Shown here piece by piece: positions 31,340-41,600 of a DNA stretch of 64,000 nucleotides. The position numbers and the translations under genes were made by a program. The DNA comes from Lachnospiraceae bacterium (lineage in GTDB: Bacteria; Bacillota; Clostridia; Lachnospirales; Lachnospiraceae), in NCBI GenBank assembly GCA_024687205.1, contig JAILES010000063.1, forward strand, positions 58,508-122,507, written 5' to 3'. Position 1 is the first letter of the stretch. The number at the start of each line of letters is the position of its first letter. Below the pieces are notes generated by a model. It saw nothing but the letters and a program-made list of their open reading frames with translations, made no database searches and was not told the DNA's origin.

Positions 31340-32935
31340 ATGGACAAGGAAATGATCAAAAAGGCTATCGAAGAGGGGAAGACGGCTCTCGGCATAGAGC
31401 TGGGAAGCACCAGGATAAAAGCGGCGCTGATCGACGAAAAGTTTAACAGCATCGCCGCAGGTGAGTACACCTGGGAAAACCGCCTGGAAGACGGCATCTG
31501 GACCTATCATATGGATGATGACATCATCAAGGGCATCAAGAGCTGCTATGCGGATCTGAAGAAAAACGTGAAGGACGAGTACGGTGTGGAACTCACCACT
31601 ACAGGAGCCATCGGAATATCGGCGATGATGCACGGCTATCTTCCTTTTGACAAGGACTGGAAGCAGCTGGCAGCTTTCCGTACCTGGAGAAATACCATGA
31701 CAGGTGAAGCGGCTGAGAAATTAAGCAACCTATTTGATTTCAATATTCCCCAGCGCTGGAGCATAGCGCATCTGTATCAGGCAATGCTGAACAAGGAAGC
31801 GCACTTAAAGGATCTTGCTCACTTAACGACCCTTGCGGGTTACATTCATTACCGCTTAACAGGCGAGAACGTGATGGGCATAGGCGAGGCTTCGGGTATG
31901 TTCCCGATAGATTCAAAGGCCCTTGATTATGACCAGGCCATGGTTGATAAGTTCGACAGTCTTGCAGCTGATTATGGCTTCAAGTTAAGGGAGATCCTGC
32001 CTAAAATTAAATGTGCGGGCGAAGCAGCGGGAACACTTACCGCTGAGGGAGCGGCTTTCCTTGATGACAGCGGTGCGCTTAAACCGGGCATACTCTGTGC
32101 ACCCCCTGAGGGAGATGCGGGAACCGGTATGGTAGCAACCAATTCCGTTAAGGAAGGAACCGGAAACGTATCCGCCGGTACTTCTGATTTTGCCATGGTA
32201 GTGCTTAAGAACAGCATAGGCAGACACGAGGAGCTGGATATGGTGACCACTCCGGCAGGAAGCGCGGTCGCCATGGTTCACTGCAATAACTGTACTTCCG
32301 ATATCAACGCCTGGGCTGGCCTGTTCAAGGGCTTTGTGGAGGCGGCAGGCTTAAGTGTATCAAATGATGTGCTTTATACCACACTGTTCAAGGCTGCACT
32401 TTCCGGTGAGAAGGATGCGGGCGGACTGATACCTTTCAACTATATCTCAGGTGAGGGTGTGACAAAGCTTGACGCAGGAAGACCGCTGTTCATAAGAAAG
32501 CCTGATGCCAAACTGAATCTCGGTAATTTTATGCGCGCAAACCTGATGTCCGCAATGGCTACACTGGCTATCGGTATGGAAATACTGATAAAGGACGAGA
32601 AGGCTGAAGTAGACAGCCTGATGGGACACGGCGGTTTCTTTAAGACTCCCGAGGCAGGACAGAGGATACTTTCCGCTGCAACCAAGTGTCCCGTGACCGT
32701 TATGGAATCCGCAGGAGAAGGCGGACCTTACGGTATGGCCATACTTGCGGCTTACTGCGTACAGAAGGCAGAGGGCGAGAGCCTTGAAGACTTCCTGGAC
32801 AAGAAGGTGTTTGCAGCTGCGAAGAGAGAAACTCTTGCAGCCGATCAGGCAGACATGGACGGTTTTGACAGCTTCCTTGATGACTATAAGAAAGCGCTTG
32901 CGGTAGAGAGAAGCGCTGTAGAGAATGTGGGGTGA
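31340..32935 (+). CDS. FGGY-family carbohydrate kinase, probable L-ribulokinase
   Basis: 531 residues. ATPase-fold phosphate loops are GIELGSTRIKAALID near 17-31 and GNVSAGTSDFA in the second half, with GEGGPYGMAILAAY at the adenosine site. Placement between an arabinofuranosidase and araD indicates L-ribulose as substrate, although it is the clostridial FGGY type rather than classical AraB. SD AAGGAGAAG. The isomerase araA is not in the window. Confidence 0.85.
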   Translation: MDKEMIKKAIEEGKTALGIELGSTRIKAALIDEKFNSIAAGEYTWENRLEDGIWTYHMDDDIIKGIKSCYADLKKNVKDEYGVELTTTGAIGISAMMHGYLPFDKDWKQLAAFRTWRNTMTGEAAEKLSNLFDFNIPQRWSIAHLYQAMLNKEAHLKDLAHLTTLAGYIHYRLTGENVMGIGEASGMFPIDSKALDYDQAMVDKFDSLAADYGFKLREILPKIKCAGEAAGTLTAEGAAFLDDSGALKPGILCAPPEGDAGTGMVATNSVKEGTGNVSAGTSDFAMVVLKNSIGRHEELDMVTTPAGSAVAMVHCNNCTSDINAWAGLFKGFVEAAGLSVSNDVLYTTLFKAALSGEKDAGGLIPFNYISGEGVTKLDAGRPLFIRKPDAKLNLGNFMRANLMSAMATLAIGMEILIKDEKAEVDSLMGHGGFFKTPEAGQRILSAATKCPVTVMESAGEGGPYGMAILAAYCVQKAEGESLEDFLDKKVFAAAKRETLAADQADMDGFDSFLDDYKKALAVERSAVENVG

Positions 32936-32940
32936 AATAA

Positions 32941-33639
32941 ATGCTTGAAGAACTGAAACAGAAAGTATACGAAGCCAACATGCTGCTCCCGAAATACGGA
33001 CTGGTGACTTTCACCTGGGGCAATGTGTCGGCAGTGGACAGAGAGAAGAACCTCTGCGTGATCAAGCCTTCAGGTGTTGATTACGAGATAATGAAACCCG
33101 AGGATATGGTGGTGCTGGATATCGCTACCGGTGAGAAGGTGGAAGGTAAGCTTAAGCCTTCTTCCGATACACCGACACATATCGAGCTGTACCGCGCTTT
33201 CCCGGAGATAGGCGGAGTCGTACATACGCATTCTTCTTATGCTACCAGCTGGGCTCAGGCAGGACGTGACATTCCCTGCTACGGAACCACCCATGCGGAT
33301 TATTTCTACGGTCCTATTCCCTGCCTGCGTACCCTTAACAAGGACGAGATAGAGGATGCCTACGAGGAGAACACCGGACATCTGATCGTCAACGAATTCA
33401 AGAGCCGTGGCCTGGATATCATGGCAGTTCCGGCGTGTCTCTGCAAGAACCACGGGCCTTTTGCCTGGGGCAAGGATGCCCACGAAGCGGTCCACAACGC
33501 GGTGGTACTTGACGAAGTAGCCAAGATGGCCCTCCGCACCGAGCTGATAAAGCCGGACGTAGCGCCTGCTCCCCAGGAACTGCAGGATAAGCACTACTTC
33601 AGAAAACACGGGGCAAACGCTTACTACGGACAGAACTGA
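32941..33639 (+). CDS. araD: L-ribulose-5-phosphate 4-epimerase
   Basis: 232 residues of a class II aldolase fold. [22 protein letters not shown], zinc ligands VHTHSSYAT (His95, His97), and [10 protein letters not shown] (His about 171) match AraD. It converts L-ribulose 5-phosphate to D-xylulose 5-phosphate, feeding the pentose phosphate pathway. Five bases separate it from the kinase. Transcription ends at the bidirectional terminator at 33652. Confidence 0.95.
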   Translation: MLEELKQKVYEANMLLPKYGLVTFTWGNVSAVDREKNLCVIKPSGVDYEIMKPEDMVVLDIATGEKVEGKLKPSSDTPTHIELYRAFPEIGGVVHTHSSYATSWAQAGRDIPCYGTTHADYFYGPIPCLRTLNKDEIEDAYEENTGHLIVNEFKSRGLDIMAVPACLCKNHGPFAWGKDAHEAVHNAVVLDEVAKMALRTELIKPDVAPAPQELQDKHYFRKHGANAYYGQN

Positions 33640-33651
33640 GAAATAAAAAAG

Positions 33652-33680
33652 GCGGCGGCTTGATAAGCCGCCGCTTTTTC
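33652..33680. terminator. Bidirectional terminator between araD and glnA
   Basis: Stem GCGGCGGCTT/AAGCCGCCGC, three-base loop, T tract on the plus side (33675-33679) and an A tract on the other side (33641-33650) that serves the convergent glnA transcript. Confidence 0.9.
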
Positions 33681-33687
33681 TGCTTTT

Positions 33688-35118
33688 TTAGAGGTCGTAG
33701 TAGAGGGCGAATTCCATCGGGTGAGGGAGTTTGGAGATCTGTGAAGCGGCCTTTTTCTCACGGTTCATAAGCTGCTCTAAAAGTCTCTCGGGGAAGACGC
33801 CGCCGGCGGTTAAGTAGTCGTGGTCTTTCTTTAGTTCTGCGATGGCTTCGTCAAGCGAAGAGGGCAGACCGGTAAGTTTTGCCTTCTCTTCATCGGAGAG
33901 AGTGTATAAGTTGAAGTCGTAGGGACCCCAGCCCTTTTCATGCGGATCGATCTTATTCTTGATGCCGTCAAGACCTGCCATAAGTATTGCTGCATAAGCG
34001 TAGTAAGGATTGCAGGTGGCATCGGGATTTCTTAATTCAAAACGTTTGCTCTCGGGAGACTTGGCATAAGCGGGGATGCGGATGACCGCGCTCCTGTTGC
34101 TCATGGCATAGCCGATGGTGACCGGAGCTTCAAAGCCCGGGACCAGACGCTTGTAAGAGTTGGTGGAAGGATTGGTGATGGCACAGAGGGAGCGGGCATG
34201 TGTCAGCAGTCCGCCCATGAAGTAATGTGCTTCTTTGCTCAGCTGGGCATAACCTTCCGCGTCGTAGAAAACGGGCTTGCCGTCTTTGAACAAAAGCATA
34301 TGTACATGCATGCCGCTGCCGGCTTCCTGGGCTAAGGGCTTAGGCATAAATGTGGCGGTGATGCCGTCGCGTGCCGCTTCGTTTTTTATCACGTATTTTG
34401 CGGACATGGTATCGTCTGCAAGTTTCAGCATGTCGCCCAGTTCCACCTCTATCTCCATCTGGCCGCTGCCGCCTACTTCGGGGTGATGGTATTTCACATC
34501 AACGCCCCATTCTTTCATGGCAAGGCACATGCGGCTTCTGATGTCGTTTCTGATATCAGTGGGGAGTGAGTTGTGATAACCTGCTCCGGGCAGCAGCTGG
34601 TAGCCGTTGTTGCTGTAGTCGCTGTCGGAAGCGAAGGCCGCCTGGGGAGTGAAGATCTCCGCAGACATATTGAAGTATTCGTTCTTATATTTTACCTGAT
34701 CGAAAAGATAGAATTCATACTCGGGACCGATGATCATCTTATCGGCAACCCCTGTTTCCTTCATATATTCCAGGGCCCTGATGGCAACATTCCTGGGATA
34801 CTGGTCGAAGGGGCGGTTGTCCGGAAGATCGATAACGCGGACATCGCCGATCATTGAGAGTGTGGGTATTTCCGCATAGCGGTCGATGACGGCGGAATCA
34901 AGCACGGGGATGAAGACCATGTCGCTGTTTTCGACGGGAGCATAACCGTAGTTACTGCCGTCAAAACCGATGCCGTATTCCATGGTTGATTCACTGAGGC
35001 GCTCGGCGGGAATGCTTAAGTGGCGCCAGCGGCCGTCGATGTCGGTGAGTTTGAAGTCGACCATCTCTATCCCTTCATCTTTGATAAGGGAGAGGATATC
35101 CTGAAGTGTTTTTGCCAT
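33688..35118 (-). CDS. glnA: Glutamine synthetase, type I
   Basis: 476 residues from the ATG ending at 35118, with AAAGGAGG six bases upstream; a 12-residue extension to 35154 lacks an SD. Motifs: beta-grasp FKLTDIDGRWRH, DGSNYGY, ATP/metal residues GPEYEFYLF, NPSTNSYKRLVPG, NRSAVIRIP, ELRNPDATCNPYYAYA. NLYTLSDEE near the C-terminus carries the tyrosine of the adenylylation site, though adenylylation is not known in Firmicutes. It makes glutamine from glutamate and ammonia. A P-II gene lies 28 kb away. Confidence 0.96.
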   Translation of the reverse strand: MAKTLQDILSLIKDEGIEMVDFKLTDIDGRWRHLSIPAERLSESTMEYGIGFDGSNYGYAPVENSDMVFIPVLDSAVIDRYAEIPTLSMIGDVRVIDLPDNRPFDQYPRNVAIRALEYMKETGVADKMIIGPEYEFYLFDQVKYKNEYFNMSAEIFTPQAAFASDSDYSNNGYQLLPGAGYHNSLPTDIRNDIRSRMCLAMKEWGVDVKYHHPEVGGSGQMEIEVELGDMLKLADDTMSAKYVIKNEAARDGITATFMPKPLAQEAGSGMHVHMLLFKDGKPVFYDAEGYAQLSKEAHYFMGGLLTHARSLCAITNPSTNSYKRLVPGFEAPVTIGYAMSNRSAVIRIPAYAKSPESKRFELRNPDATCNPYYAYAAILMAGLDGIKNKIDPHEKGWGPYDFNLYTLSDEEKAKLTGLPSSLDEAIAELKKDHDYLTAGGVFPERLLEQLMNREKKAASQISKLPHPMEFALYYDL

Positions 35119-35152
35119 ATGAACCTCCTTTAAGAATGAATTTGGTGGGTTC

Positions 35153-35181
35153 ATTATAACATTATATAGCGTGTGCTACAA
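35153..35181 (-). promoter_or_regulatory. Promoter of glnA
   Basis: On the minus strand TTGTAG (35181-35176), 17 bases, TATAAT (35158-35153), about 35 bases before the glnA start codon. Confidence 0.65.
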
Positions 35182-35219
35182 TCATGGGGCGGTTCGGTCA
35201 TTACTTTGAACAAACGGAC

Positions 35220-35389
35220 AGCAGATAGTTATTAACCCCTGCGTCTTAGTGTAGCACTTAGCAAGAGCGAGCAGCAGATCACCGTCGCAGCAACTTCTCG
35301 AAGAGAATGTTGCGAGACGAGGGATCGTTTTACTGCGAAGCTCGAGCTTATGTGCGGAACGACTAAGCAAGGGGTTAATATTATCTGCT
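35220..35389. repeat. 170-bp imperfect palindromic element
   Basis: The outer arms 35220-35249 and 35363-35389 are complementary over about 27 bases (AGCAGATA, ATTAACCCCT, CTTAG blocks). Inner segments also pair partly: GCACTTAGCAAGAGC with GCTCGAGCTTATGTGC, and GCAAC with GTTGC around CTCGAAGAG. No credible ORF is present. It fits a MITE-like element or a long structured RNA between glnA and the REP next to queT. Confidence 0.7.
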
Positions 35390-35406
35390 ATAAGATTGTC
35401 AACAAT

Positions 35407-35432
35407 CAACCGCAGAACCGTCCCCATGATTG
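35407..35432. repeat. REP-like copy 15
   Basis: Forward copy with one change (CCATGATTG instead of CCGTGATTG), immediately after the stop codon of the minus-strand queT gene and 18 bases from the palindromic element. It is the only copy found outside the first 22 kb. Confidence 0.85.
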
Positions 35433-35933
35433 TCAGTCATGAGGGGAGAAGAGGCGGGAGCGGAAGGGGAGCAGGGCATGCAGGAGGATGAGTCCGAAGA
35501 TGCCTGCGGCTATGAGTTCGCCCGCGCCTACGGTCAGCATGAAATAAGGGATGCTGCCGGGAATGTCTGTGTAAGCGAATTTAAGCACAAAAGGGATTAT
35601 GATCGCATTGGAAAGGATCGGGGGAACAGGCGCAAGGAATTTGTATTTTCTTAATGCGTAGGTTCCGAAGGCACCGATCAGCGTTGCCAGTGTACCGAAG
35701 ATGACATCGGGCAGAGGAGAGCCGAGAAGCGTATTGGCCAGAAGACAGCCTATGCCGAGACCCGGGATAGCTGCCGGAGTAAAGAAGGGCAGTATCGTAA
35801 GTGCTTCGGAGAAGCGCACCTGGATGGCGCCGCTTGCCAGATCAAAGCCTGCCGCAAGATAAGTCAGCACTACATAAAGGGCGGCAATGACCGCTCCGTG
35901 AACGAGATACATGGTTTTTTTCATGGAATTCAT
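35433..35933 (-). CDS. queT: QueT-family queuosine precursor transporter
   Basis: 166 residues with five or six hydrophobic segments; GAIQVRFSEALTILPFFTPAAIPGLGIGC is an ECF S-component-like region of QueT (PF06177). It is thought to bind preQ1/preQ0-type precursors for energised uptake. The upstream leader on the same strand contains a preQ1-II-type riboswitch that includes its SD, which supports the assignment independently. SD AAGGAGG six bases before ATG 35933. Confidence 0.9.
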   Translation of the reverse strand: MNSMKKTMYLVHGAVIAALYVVLTYLAAGFDLASGAIQVRFSEALTILPFFTPAAIPGLGIGCLLANTLLGSPLPDVIFGTLATLIGAFGTYALRKYKFLAPVPPILSNAIIIPFVLKFAYTDIPGSIPYFMLTVGAGELIAAGIFGLILLHALLPFRSRLFSPHD

Positions 35934-35939
35934 ATAAGA

Positions 35940-36000
35940 CCTCCTTCAGTGGTTTACGTGCTCTGCACGCGGGTGGAAAGGAACTAGCACCCTTAAACTT
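35940..36000 (-). ncRNA. preQ1-II (COG4708-type) riboswitch before queT
   Basis: Read on the minus strand, the leader has stem GGGTG/CACCC around CTAGTTCCTTTC, then a GCGTGC/GCACGT hairpin and finally AAGGAGG. The order (GGTGCTnAG, TTCYTTTC, CACC, second hairpin, SD) matches the preQ1-II consensus as remembered from lactobacilli and streptococci, where the pyrimidine loop pairs with the SD when preQ1 binds. This predicts translational repression of queT. Confidence 0.8.
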
Positions 36001-36013
36001 TGCAACGTAGTAG

Positions 36014-36042
36014 AGATTAACACAGGAGAGGGAGCAGTGCAA
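36014..36042 (-). promoter_or_regulatory. Promoter of queT
   Basis: Minus strand TTGCAC (36042-36037), 17 bases, TAATCT (36019-36014), placing transcription just upstream of the riboswitch. Confidence 0.6.
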
Positions 36043-36122
36043 GTATTTAAAATAATACAGTATTTTACAGAAAGTTCAGAGAGTATGTGATTTTGTACAG
36101 TTCATCTGCCGATATATAGTGA

Positions 36123-36128
36123 TATAAT
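36123..36128 (+). promoter_or_regulatory. -10 element before the chemoreceptor gene
   Basis: TATAAT at 36123-36128, 40 bases before the ATG. No good -35 is visible at 17 bp. An exact CCGATAT (36109-36115), the SigD -10 sequence, is nearby, but its -35 is poor. Confidence 0.35.
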
Positions 36129-36167
36129 GGTTATTATCTACAATAACGATCGGAAGGAGTATCGACT

Positions 36168-37841
36168 ATGAAGAAAAGAAATATCAACATCAAGGTCATG
36201 CTTTTAATGTTTGCGTTAATCCCGCTTATTCTCGTGGTGATACTGCTGTTCTTTATCACTTCGGGAATCATGGTAAGGAACCTTGAGGCAAATACCAAAG
36301 AGGAACTGATGGTGGCCAGCAAAGCACTTCGCGAGTATTATGAATACGACCTGCTGAACGGCACCAATCTTGTTGATGGTTTCCTTGAATATGATACGGA
36401 GTTTATAGACAGCATGAAAGAGACGGGTGTTGACTTTACCATTTTCAAGGACAATATACGTTTTATGACTACGATCCGGGATGACTCGGGAAAGAGGATA
36501 GAGGGAACCCAGGCTTCCGATGCGGTATGGGCTGCGGTATCCGCAAAGAACGATTACTATTCGGATGATGTGGTCATAAACGGCCACGATTATTACGTAT
36601 ATTACATGCCGCTTCTTGACGGTGAGGGCAATGTGAAGGGCATGGCCTTCTCAGGCAGGATCGCAAAGGTTATCCAGGATGCGGAAAGCTATATATACAT
36701 GATAATCGCAATAGTAGGTATAGCAGGCGTTGTGGTAGTCGGTATCGTAGCTTTGCTGATCTCGAACAAAGTATCAAAACCCCTTGAAGAAGTGGCGGAG
36801 GTGATGGAAGAACTTGCGGACGGCAGGACCGATATAAAGATCAGTGAGAATACCAACGTGACAGAGACCTATAAGATAATCGAATCGGCGGAAAAACTCG
36901 GAGAGGTGCTGCAGGAGGTGACCGGAAAGATAAGAAATTCGGCCGATACCCTGAACGAAAATATCAGGAGTACTACCCAGATGGCTACGAATGCCGCGGA
37001 GTCAACTTCCCAGATAGCCGAATCCATGGAGGCACTGACCCAGACCACCATGACCATGGCAGGCAGTGTGCAGGATATCAGCGATAATATGACGAACATG
37101 GAAGAAGTCATCGGTCAGGCCGTGGACAATGTAAAGAACCTGAACGCTAATGCAAAGACCATGTCAGCTGCAAACAGTGAGGCGGCTGACTGCATAGGAA
37201 GAGTTATAACATCTTCGGCGCGTTCTTCCGAGGCGGTGGAAGACATAGCAGGACGTATCAATGCGACTAACGATGCCATCACAAAAATAAACGAAATGGT
37301 GGCGCTGATAACAAGCATAGCAACGCAGACCAACCTGCTGTCTCTTAACGCCAGCATAGAAGCGGCAAGGGCAGGTGAAGCGGGAAGAGGCTTTGCCGTA
37401 GTTGCGGGTGAGATCAAGACACTTGCGGAACAGTCAAACGTTTCAGCCAATCAGATAAAAGAGATAGTAGCCGAGATAGGCAGTTCATCGACTATGTGCG
37501 TAGAGCAGGCACAGAAGGTGAAGGAGCTGATCGCCGAAGAAAAGGAACTGCTGGAAGTGACCCAGGAGAAGTTCAGCAATCTGGACAGGGATATCAGAGG
37601 ATCCGTGGACGAGATAGCTTCCGTATCGGAGATAACCGGTCAGCTGGCATCCATCAAGGATACGATAATGAACGCGGTCAGCGATCTGTCGGCCATCTCG
37701 GAAGAGACTTCAGCTACCAATGAGGAGGTGGCTGCATCCATACAGAATGTATCGGGCAATGTGAGCATGGTATCCGATAATGCGGGTGAGATGAACGGTC
37801 TCTCTGCAGAGCTTACGGATGCGGTATCATACTTTAAGTAA
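36168..37841 (+). CDS. Methyl-accepting chemotaxis protein
   Basis: 557 residues. TM1 at about 9-33, an extracellular single-Cache-like domain (about 34-175), TM2 at about 178-203 ([20 protein letters not shown]), HAMP, then a long signalling domain with the hairpin tip [20 protein letters not shown] near 397-416. Ligand unknown. It transmits to CheA/CheW encoded elsewhere. SD GGAAGGAG. Its 3' end overlaps the convergent gene by 15 bases. Confidence 0.93.
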   Translation: MKKRNINIKVMLLMFALIPLILVVILLFFITSGIMVRNLEANTKEELMVASKALREYYEYDLLNGTNLVDGFLEYDTEFIDSMKETGVDFTIFKDNIRFMTTIRDDSGKRIEGTQASDAVWAAVSAKNDYYSDDVVINGHDYYVYYMPLLDGEGNVKGMAFSGRIAKVIQDAESYIYMIIAIVGIAGVVVVGIVALLISNKVSKPLEEVAEVMEELADGRTDIKISENTNVTETYKIIESAEKLGEVLQEVTGKIRNSADTLNENIRSTTQMATNAAESTSQIAESMEALTQTTMTMAGSVQDISDNMTNMEEVIGQAVDNVKNLNANAKTMSAANSEAADCIGRVITSSARSSEAVEDIAGRINATNDAITKINEMVALITSIATQTNLLSLNASIEAARAGEAGRGFAVVAGEIKTLAEQSNVSANQIKEIVAEIGSSSTMCVEQAQKVKELIAEEKELLEVTQEKFSNLDRDIRGSVDEIASVSEITGQLASIKDTIMNAVSDLSAISEETSATNEEVAASIQNVSGNVSMVSDNAGEMNGLSAELTDAVSYFK

Positions 37842-38501
37842 GATAAGCTGCAGAGGCGAGGAAAGAGAAGAATTGTAAGTGAATACGGCGTCGGAAAGTG
37901 AAGGGCACTTTCTGGCGCCGTTGTCGTTATGGCGGGTCCAGCAGCCGGACTCTTTTGTCAGACACATGGTGTGGATCATATGAAAAGGATTATGTCCGCG
38001 GTTGAAGCTGGTAAGTATGCAGAGCTTTGCCCCGGACTCTTTTTCTTCAAGCAGGGCGGGAGTGATGGCAGAGCCTGTGATCACTTCCGTATCAAAGCCG
38101 CGCTCTTTAAAGAAGCGGACCAGGAATCTCGGAGAAGTACCGAAGAGGCCGCCTGCGCAGATGCCTTTTTTTGAAAAGTGTTTTAAGAGTGCGGGGAAGG
38201 GAATGTCATGGCCCGCATATTTAAGTGCATGCCATACCGCTATGACCTCGCAGGCGTTCTCGGAAGCATTGAGGCGGCGGCCTTTTAAAAACAGCCTTTC
38301 GTTCAGGCGGGAAGTGCGGCCGTAGGATATATCCGGGATCAGCCGCTGGTCTTCCAGAGGATCCGAAGGATGCGAAAGAAGATGAGCGGCCCAGGAGTCA
38401 AGGTTGTGTACGTACTGCTTGTTGGCGAGAGTATGAGAAAGACGGCCCCCAAAGAGGGACATGAGGGAGAGGGTAAGTTGGGTGATTAATGATTTAAACA
38501 T
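37827..38501 (-). CDS. C39-like cysteine peptidase homologue
   Basis: 224 residues. [16 protein letters not shown] at 82-97 has the Cys84 of a papain-like nucleophile helix; FHMIHTMCL supplies His174/His177 and TRHND a possible Asn/Asp. The spacing and the [10 protein letters not shown] segment fit peptidase_C39_2/bacteriocin-processing folds. Neither signal peptide nor clear membrane span is present. SD GAGGTG five bases before the ATG. It is divergent from the giant coiled-coil gene with about 110 bases between them; a functional link is only inference. Confidence 0.55.
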   Translation of the reverse strand: MFKSLITQLTLSLMSLFGGRLSHTLANKQYVHNLDSWAAHLLSHPSDPLEDQRLIPDISYGRTSRLNERLFLKGRRLNASENACEVIAVWHALKYAGHDIPFPALLKHFSKKGICAGGLFGTSPRFLVRFFKERGFDTEVITGSAITPALLEEKESGAKLCILTSFNRGHNPFHMIHTMCLTKESGCWTRHNDNGARKCPSLSDAVFTYNSSLSSPLQLILLKV

Positions 38502-38610
38502 GGGACACCTCGAGTTTATTGTATCATTAAACGGTGGTAATTGATACTCAGATTTGATAGAATTGAAAATAGTCAGGTTGAACGGACTGCAGTGTCAGAG
38601 GGGGTATATC

Positions 38611-41600
38611 ATGCCAAAGTCTTTAAAGGATCTTTCACCGGAAGAATTAAGAGAAATATTGAGGATAGAAGAGGAGGAGCTGGCTGCGCTGGAAACGGCT
38701 AAGCAGGCGGTGGGTTCTTCGCTCGCAAAACAGCGGGAGGAGATCAGCGCACGCAAAGCTACGGTTGATGTTCCCAATGCCATAGAGGAAAAGCACCTGG
38801 ATCTTGAGGCAGCAAGGAGTGATCCTGCCATGCGTAAGAGGATCACTGCTTTTCTCGGGAAGGTACAGGAAGAGCAGGCGCAGTATAAGGGAACACCCTG
38901 GGCTCAGAGTGTACATTCCGCAAACTATGCGGAATACAGAAAGCTCCGTGAGAAGGCTGATGCAGCAAGGAATACTGCAGGCTGGAATTCCGCGGAGGAG
39001 AAAAAGTGGCTGGAGTCACATTCGGAAGTCACCAGACGTAACCGCGAGGAACTCAGCAGCATGGTAAAGGCCGGAGCGGTGGAACATCTGGAGGTTGCGG
39101 CAGGTAAGGCTGTAAAAGATGTACCGAAAGACTTCACCGAAAAGGAGGCCTTTGCCAGCTATCAGCGCCTTGTGGCACAGCGTATGGTGATCAAGGACAG
39201 GCTGAAAAGAAAGGGAGCCCCGGACCTTTCAAAGATACAGGCCAATCCGGACAGGTATAAAGATAAAATAGCTGAGATCGATGCAGAGATGCCCGAAGGA
39301 CAGCATGTGGAAGACTATTTTGCGCTGTCAGGCATGATAGATAAGATGCATGACCGTGTGAGACAGCAGGCTGTGGAAGTCAACGATCATGCAGCGGTAA
39401 AGTGGATCGACGAACATCTGAGTGACGAGCGCAGCCATTACGACAGCATGGGCGGTATGCAGCCTTTCAGGGATATTGCTGCCCATTATACGGATAAGGA
39501 CAGAAGTTTAAGCCAGACAGCACAGGATGCTCATGACGCGGAGATCGACTACAGGAAAACCGTTATTGCCACTGAACTGCTGGAGACAGAAAGGATCTCG
39601 GAACTGATAAGGGAAGAGAACAGGGCTATAGATAAGCGGAATGCGGAAGCAAAAAAGAAGCACGGTCAGGATGTAAGAGCAAACCAGACCGAGGTAAAGG
39701 AAGAAGAATATTTAAGCAGCTTAAGGTCTAAGGCAACCCGGGAGGAAGTAAGGGTAGCGGGTCTTAAAGGCAAGCGTTTTGTCTTAAGCGGGATCAGCGG
39801 TGTTACCTCCTTTATCGGCGGAAATGCCGCCGAGATCAGTGAGAAACTGACCGCGGGGATCATAAAGGGAAAGCTCCAGTCCGCAGAGGATAAGATCAGT
39901 GACACGGACCGTGAGATAGAAGTGAACAGACAGGTGGTGGCCGCTGCGGGCAGAGGAGTTTCAGTGGGCAGTTCCAATGTGCAGGAAAGCCTCGCCGAGA
40001 TCGACAGGACACATGCAAACATAGATATCGTACAGGACCGCACTCAGCAGATCAGTAAGCTTGAAGAACAAAGAGCGGAGCAGGTAAGACAGCGCGATGA
40101 GATGAAAGTGCAGGTGGAAGCCGAAGTAAAGGAGCGGCTTGATGAGCTGACAACAGAAGGCTTAAACCGTGCGGCAGAGCAAAAACGTCAGGCGGATCTG
40201 TTAAGGGAAAGGGACAGGATCGAATCCGATGTGGTGATCCCGCCTGCGGAAGGTAAGGGGAAAGCCGTTCCCAAGGATGATGATTTCACTCTGGATAAGC
40301 AGCTCAGAATGGCCAGCATCAGTGCGAATGAAGCTTCGCGTATGCGCATGGAGGCCACAAGTACTGCGGAGACATCGAAATACGAAAAGAAAAAGGCTGA
40401 GATAGATGCTGCCGGAGAGGCGCTGAAGGGTCTGCTCAAGCCGGAAAATCTGGATACCGTGGACAAGGCGGTCTATGCCGCACAGACACTTTTTAACCTC
40501 TATCAGAAAGTAAGATCCATGGTAGAGGAGGATGAAGGAGAAGAAGAGGAAGAGAAAGAAGAAGGAAAAGAAGAGGAAAAGGAAGAGGAAGAAGACAAGA
40601 AGAAAGAAAAGGATAAAGAAGGAGAAGAGGGAGAAGAAAAGGAAGGCGACGAAGACGAAGACGAGGCCGAGGATGAAGATGATTTTGAACTGGACATAGA
40701 TATCAATGCCCAGCTGGATCATCTGACTGAGGTGGCGAGAAATCTGGGTGGCTGGGAAAATCCCGAATACGTTCAGAAAGCGACGGAGATCATCAGGAAA
40801 ACCGGGCAGCTGATGGAGACCATCAACCAGAGGATGTCGGGCTGTGTTCAAAAGGTAAATGAACAGCTTGAGCGTGCACAGCAGCAGGCTGAGGCTGACA
40901 GAGCCTTTGTGGATGACTATGCCGCGAAGAAAAAGAAGGACAGCCATATCAGCGTCTTTGACCACAAGATAGAGGAACTGCAAAGAGGAGAAGATGCGGC
41001 GAATGAAATGTTCGATATCCGTGTGGGTATCTTAAGGGAATCCGTGGCGGCGATACAGGCAGAGCTTGATGAACGCGCAAAGAAAGATCCTGCTGCAAAG
41101 CCCGCAGAGGCAGAGAAGCCCCAGGCGAAAGAAGCGCCTGCCGAAGAAGAGAGCGAAGAACATAAAAAAGCCAGGAAAGCTTATGAGGCTGCGCTCAGGG
41201 AACAGCAGGATAAAGAAAGAGAACTTGCGGCGAATGAGAGGAGTGTAAGGCAGTATACCGCTGCCCTTGACGATCTGACAGCCCAGGTTGATCTGCTGAC
41301 TGAAGGAAAGAAGATCTTTGAAGAAAAGAGCGCGCAGCAGGTTGCGGACGTAAGGGAACGTTTTACCGCAAAAGAGATGCCGGAAGGAGCCGATAAGCTG
41401 GCAACCCAGTCCAGAGTAACCGCGAGCATGAGTAAGCTCAGTAAGATGGCTGATGCAGAAAAAAGTGAGATGGAGGCCGAGATCGATAAAGTCATTAAGG
41501 CCCGTTATGCTGCGGATCAGGAGGATGTCTACAGAGGGGAGACCAGGAGACTCAGAGTCACGAGTATTGCCGAATACCGCAAGATGGAGCAGGATGCTGC

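Noticed and set aside
35182..35427. 81-codon minus-strand frame in the palindromic element
   Set aside because: It runs through the palindrome and the REP, has no SD and biased composition; the element is better explained as non-coding.
36089..36115. SigD promoter for the chemoreceptor
   Set aside because: The -10 CCGATAT is exact, but no CTAAA-like -35 is found at 14-16 bases; a nearby TATAAT is equally plausible.
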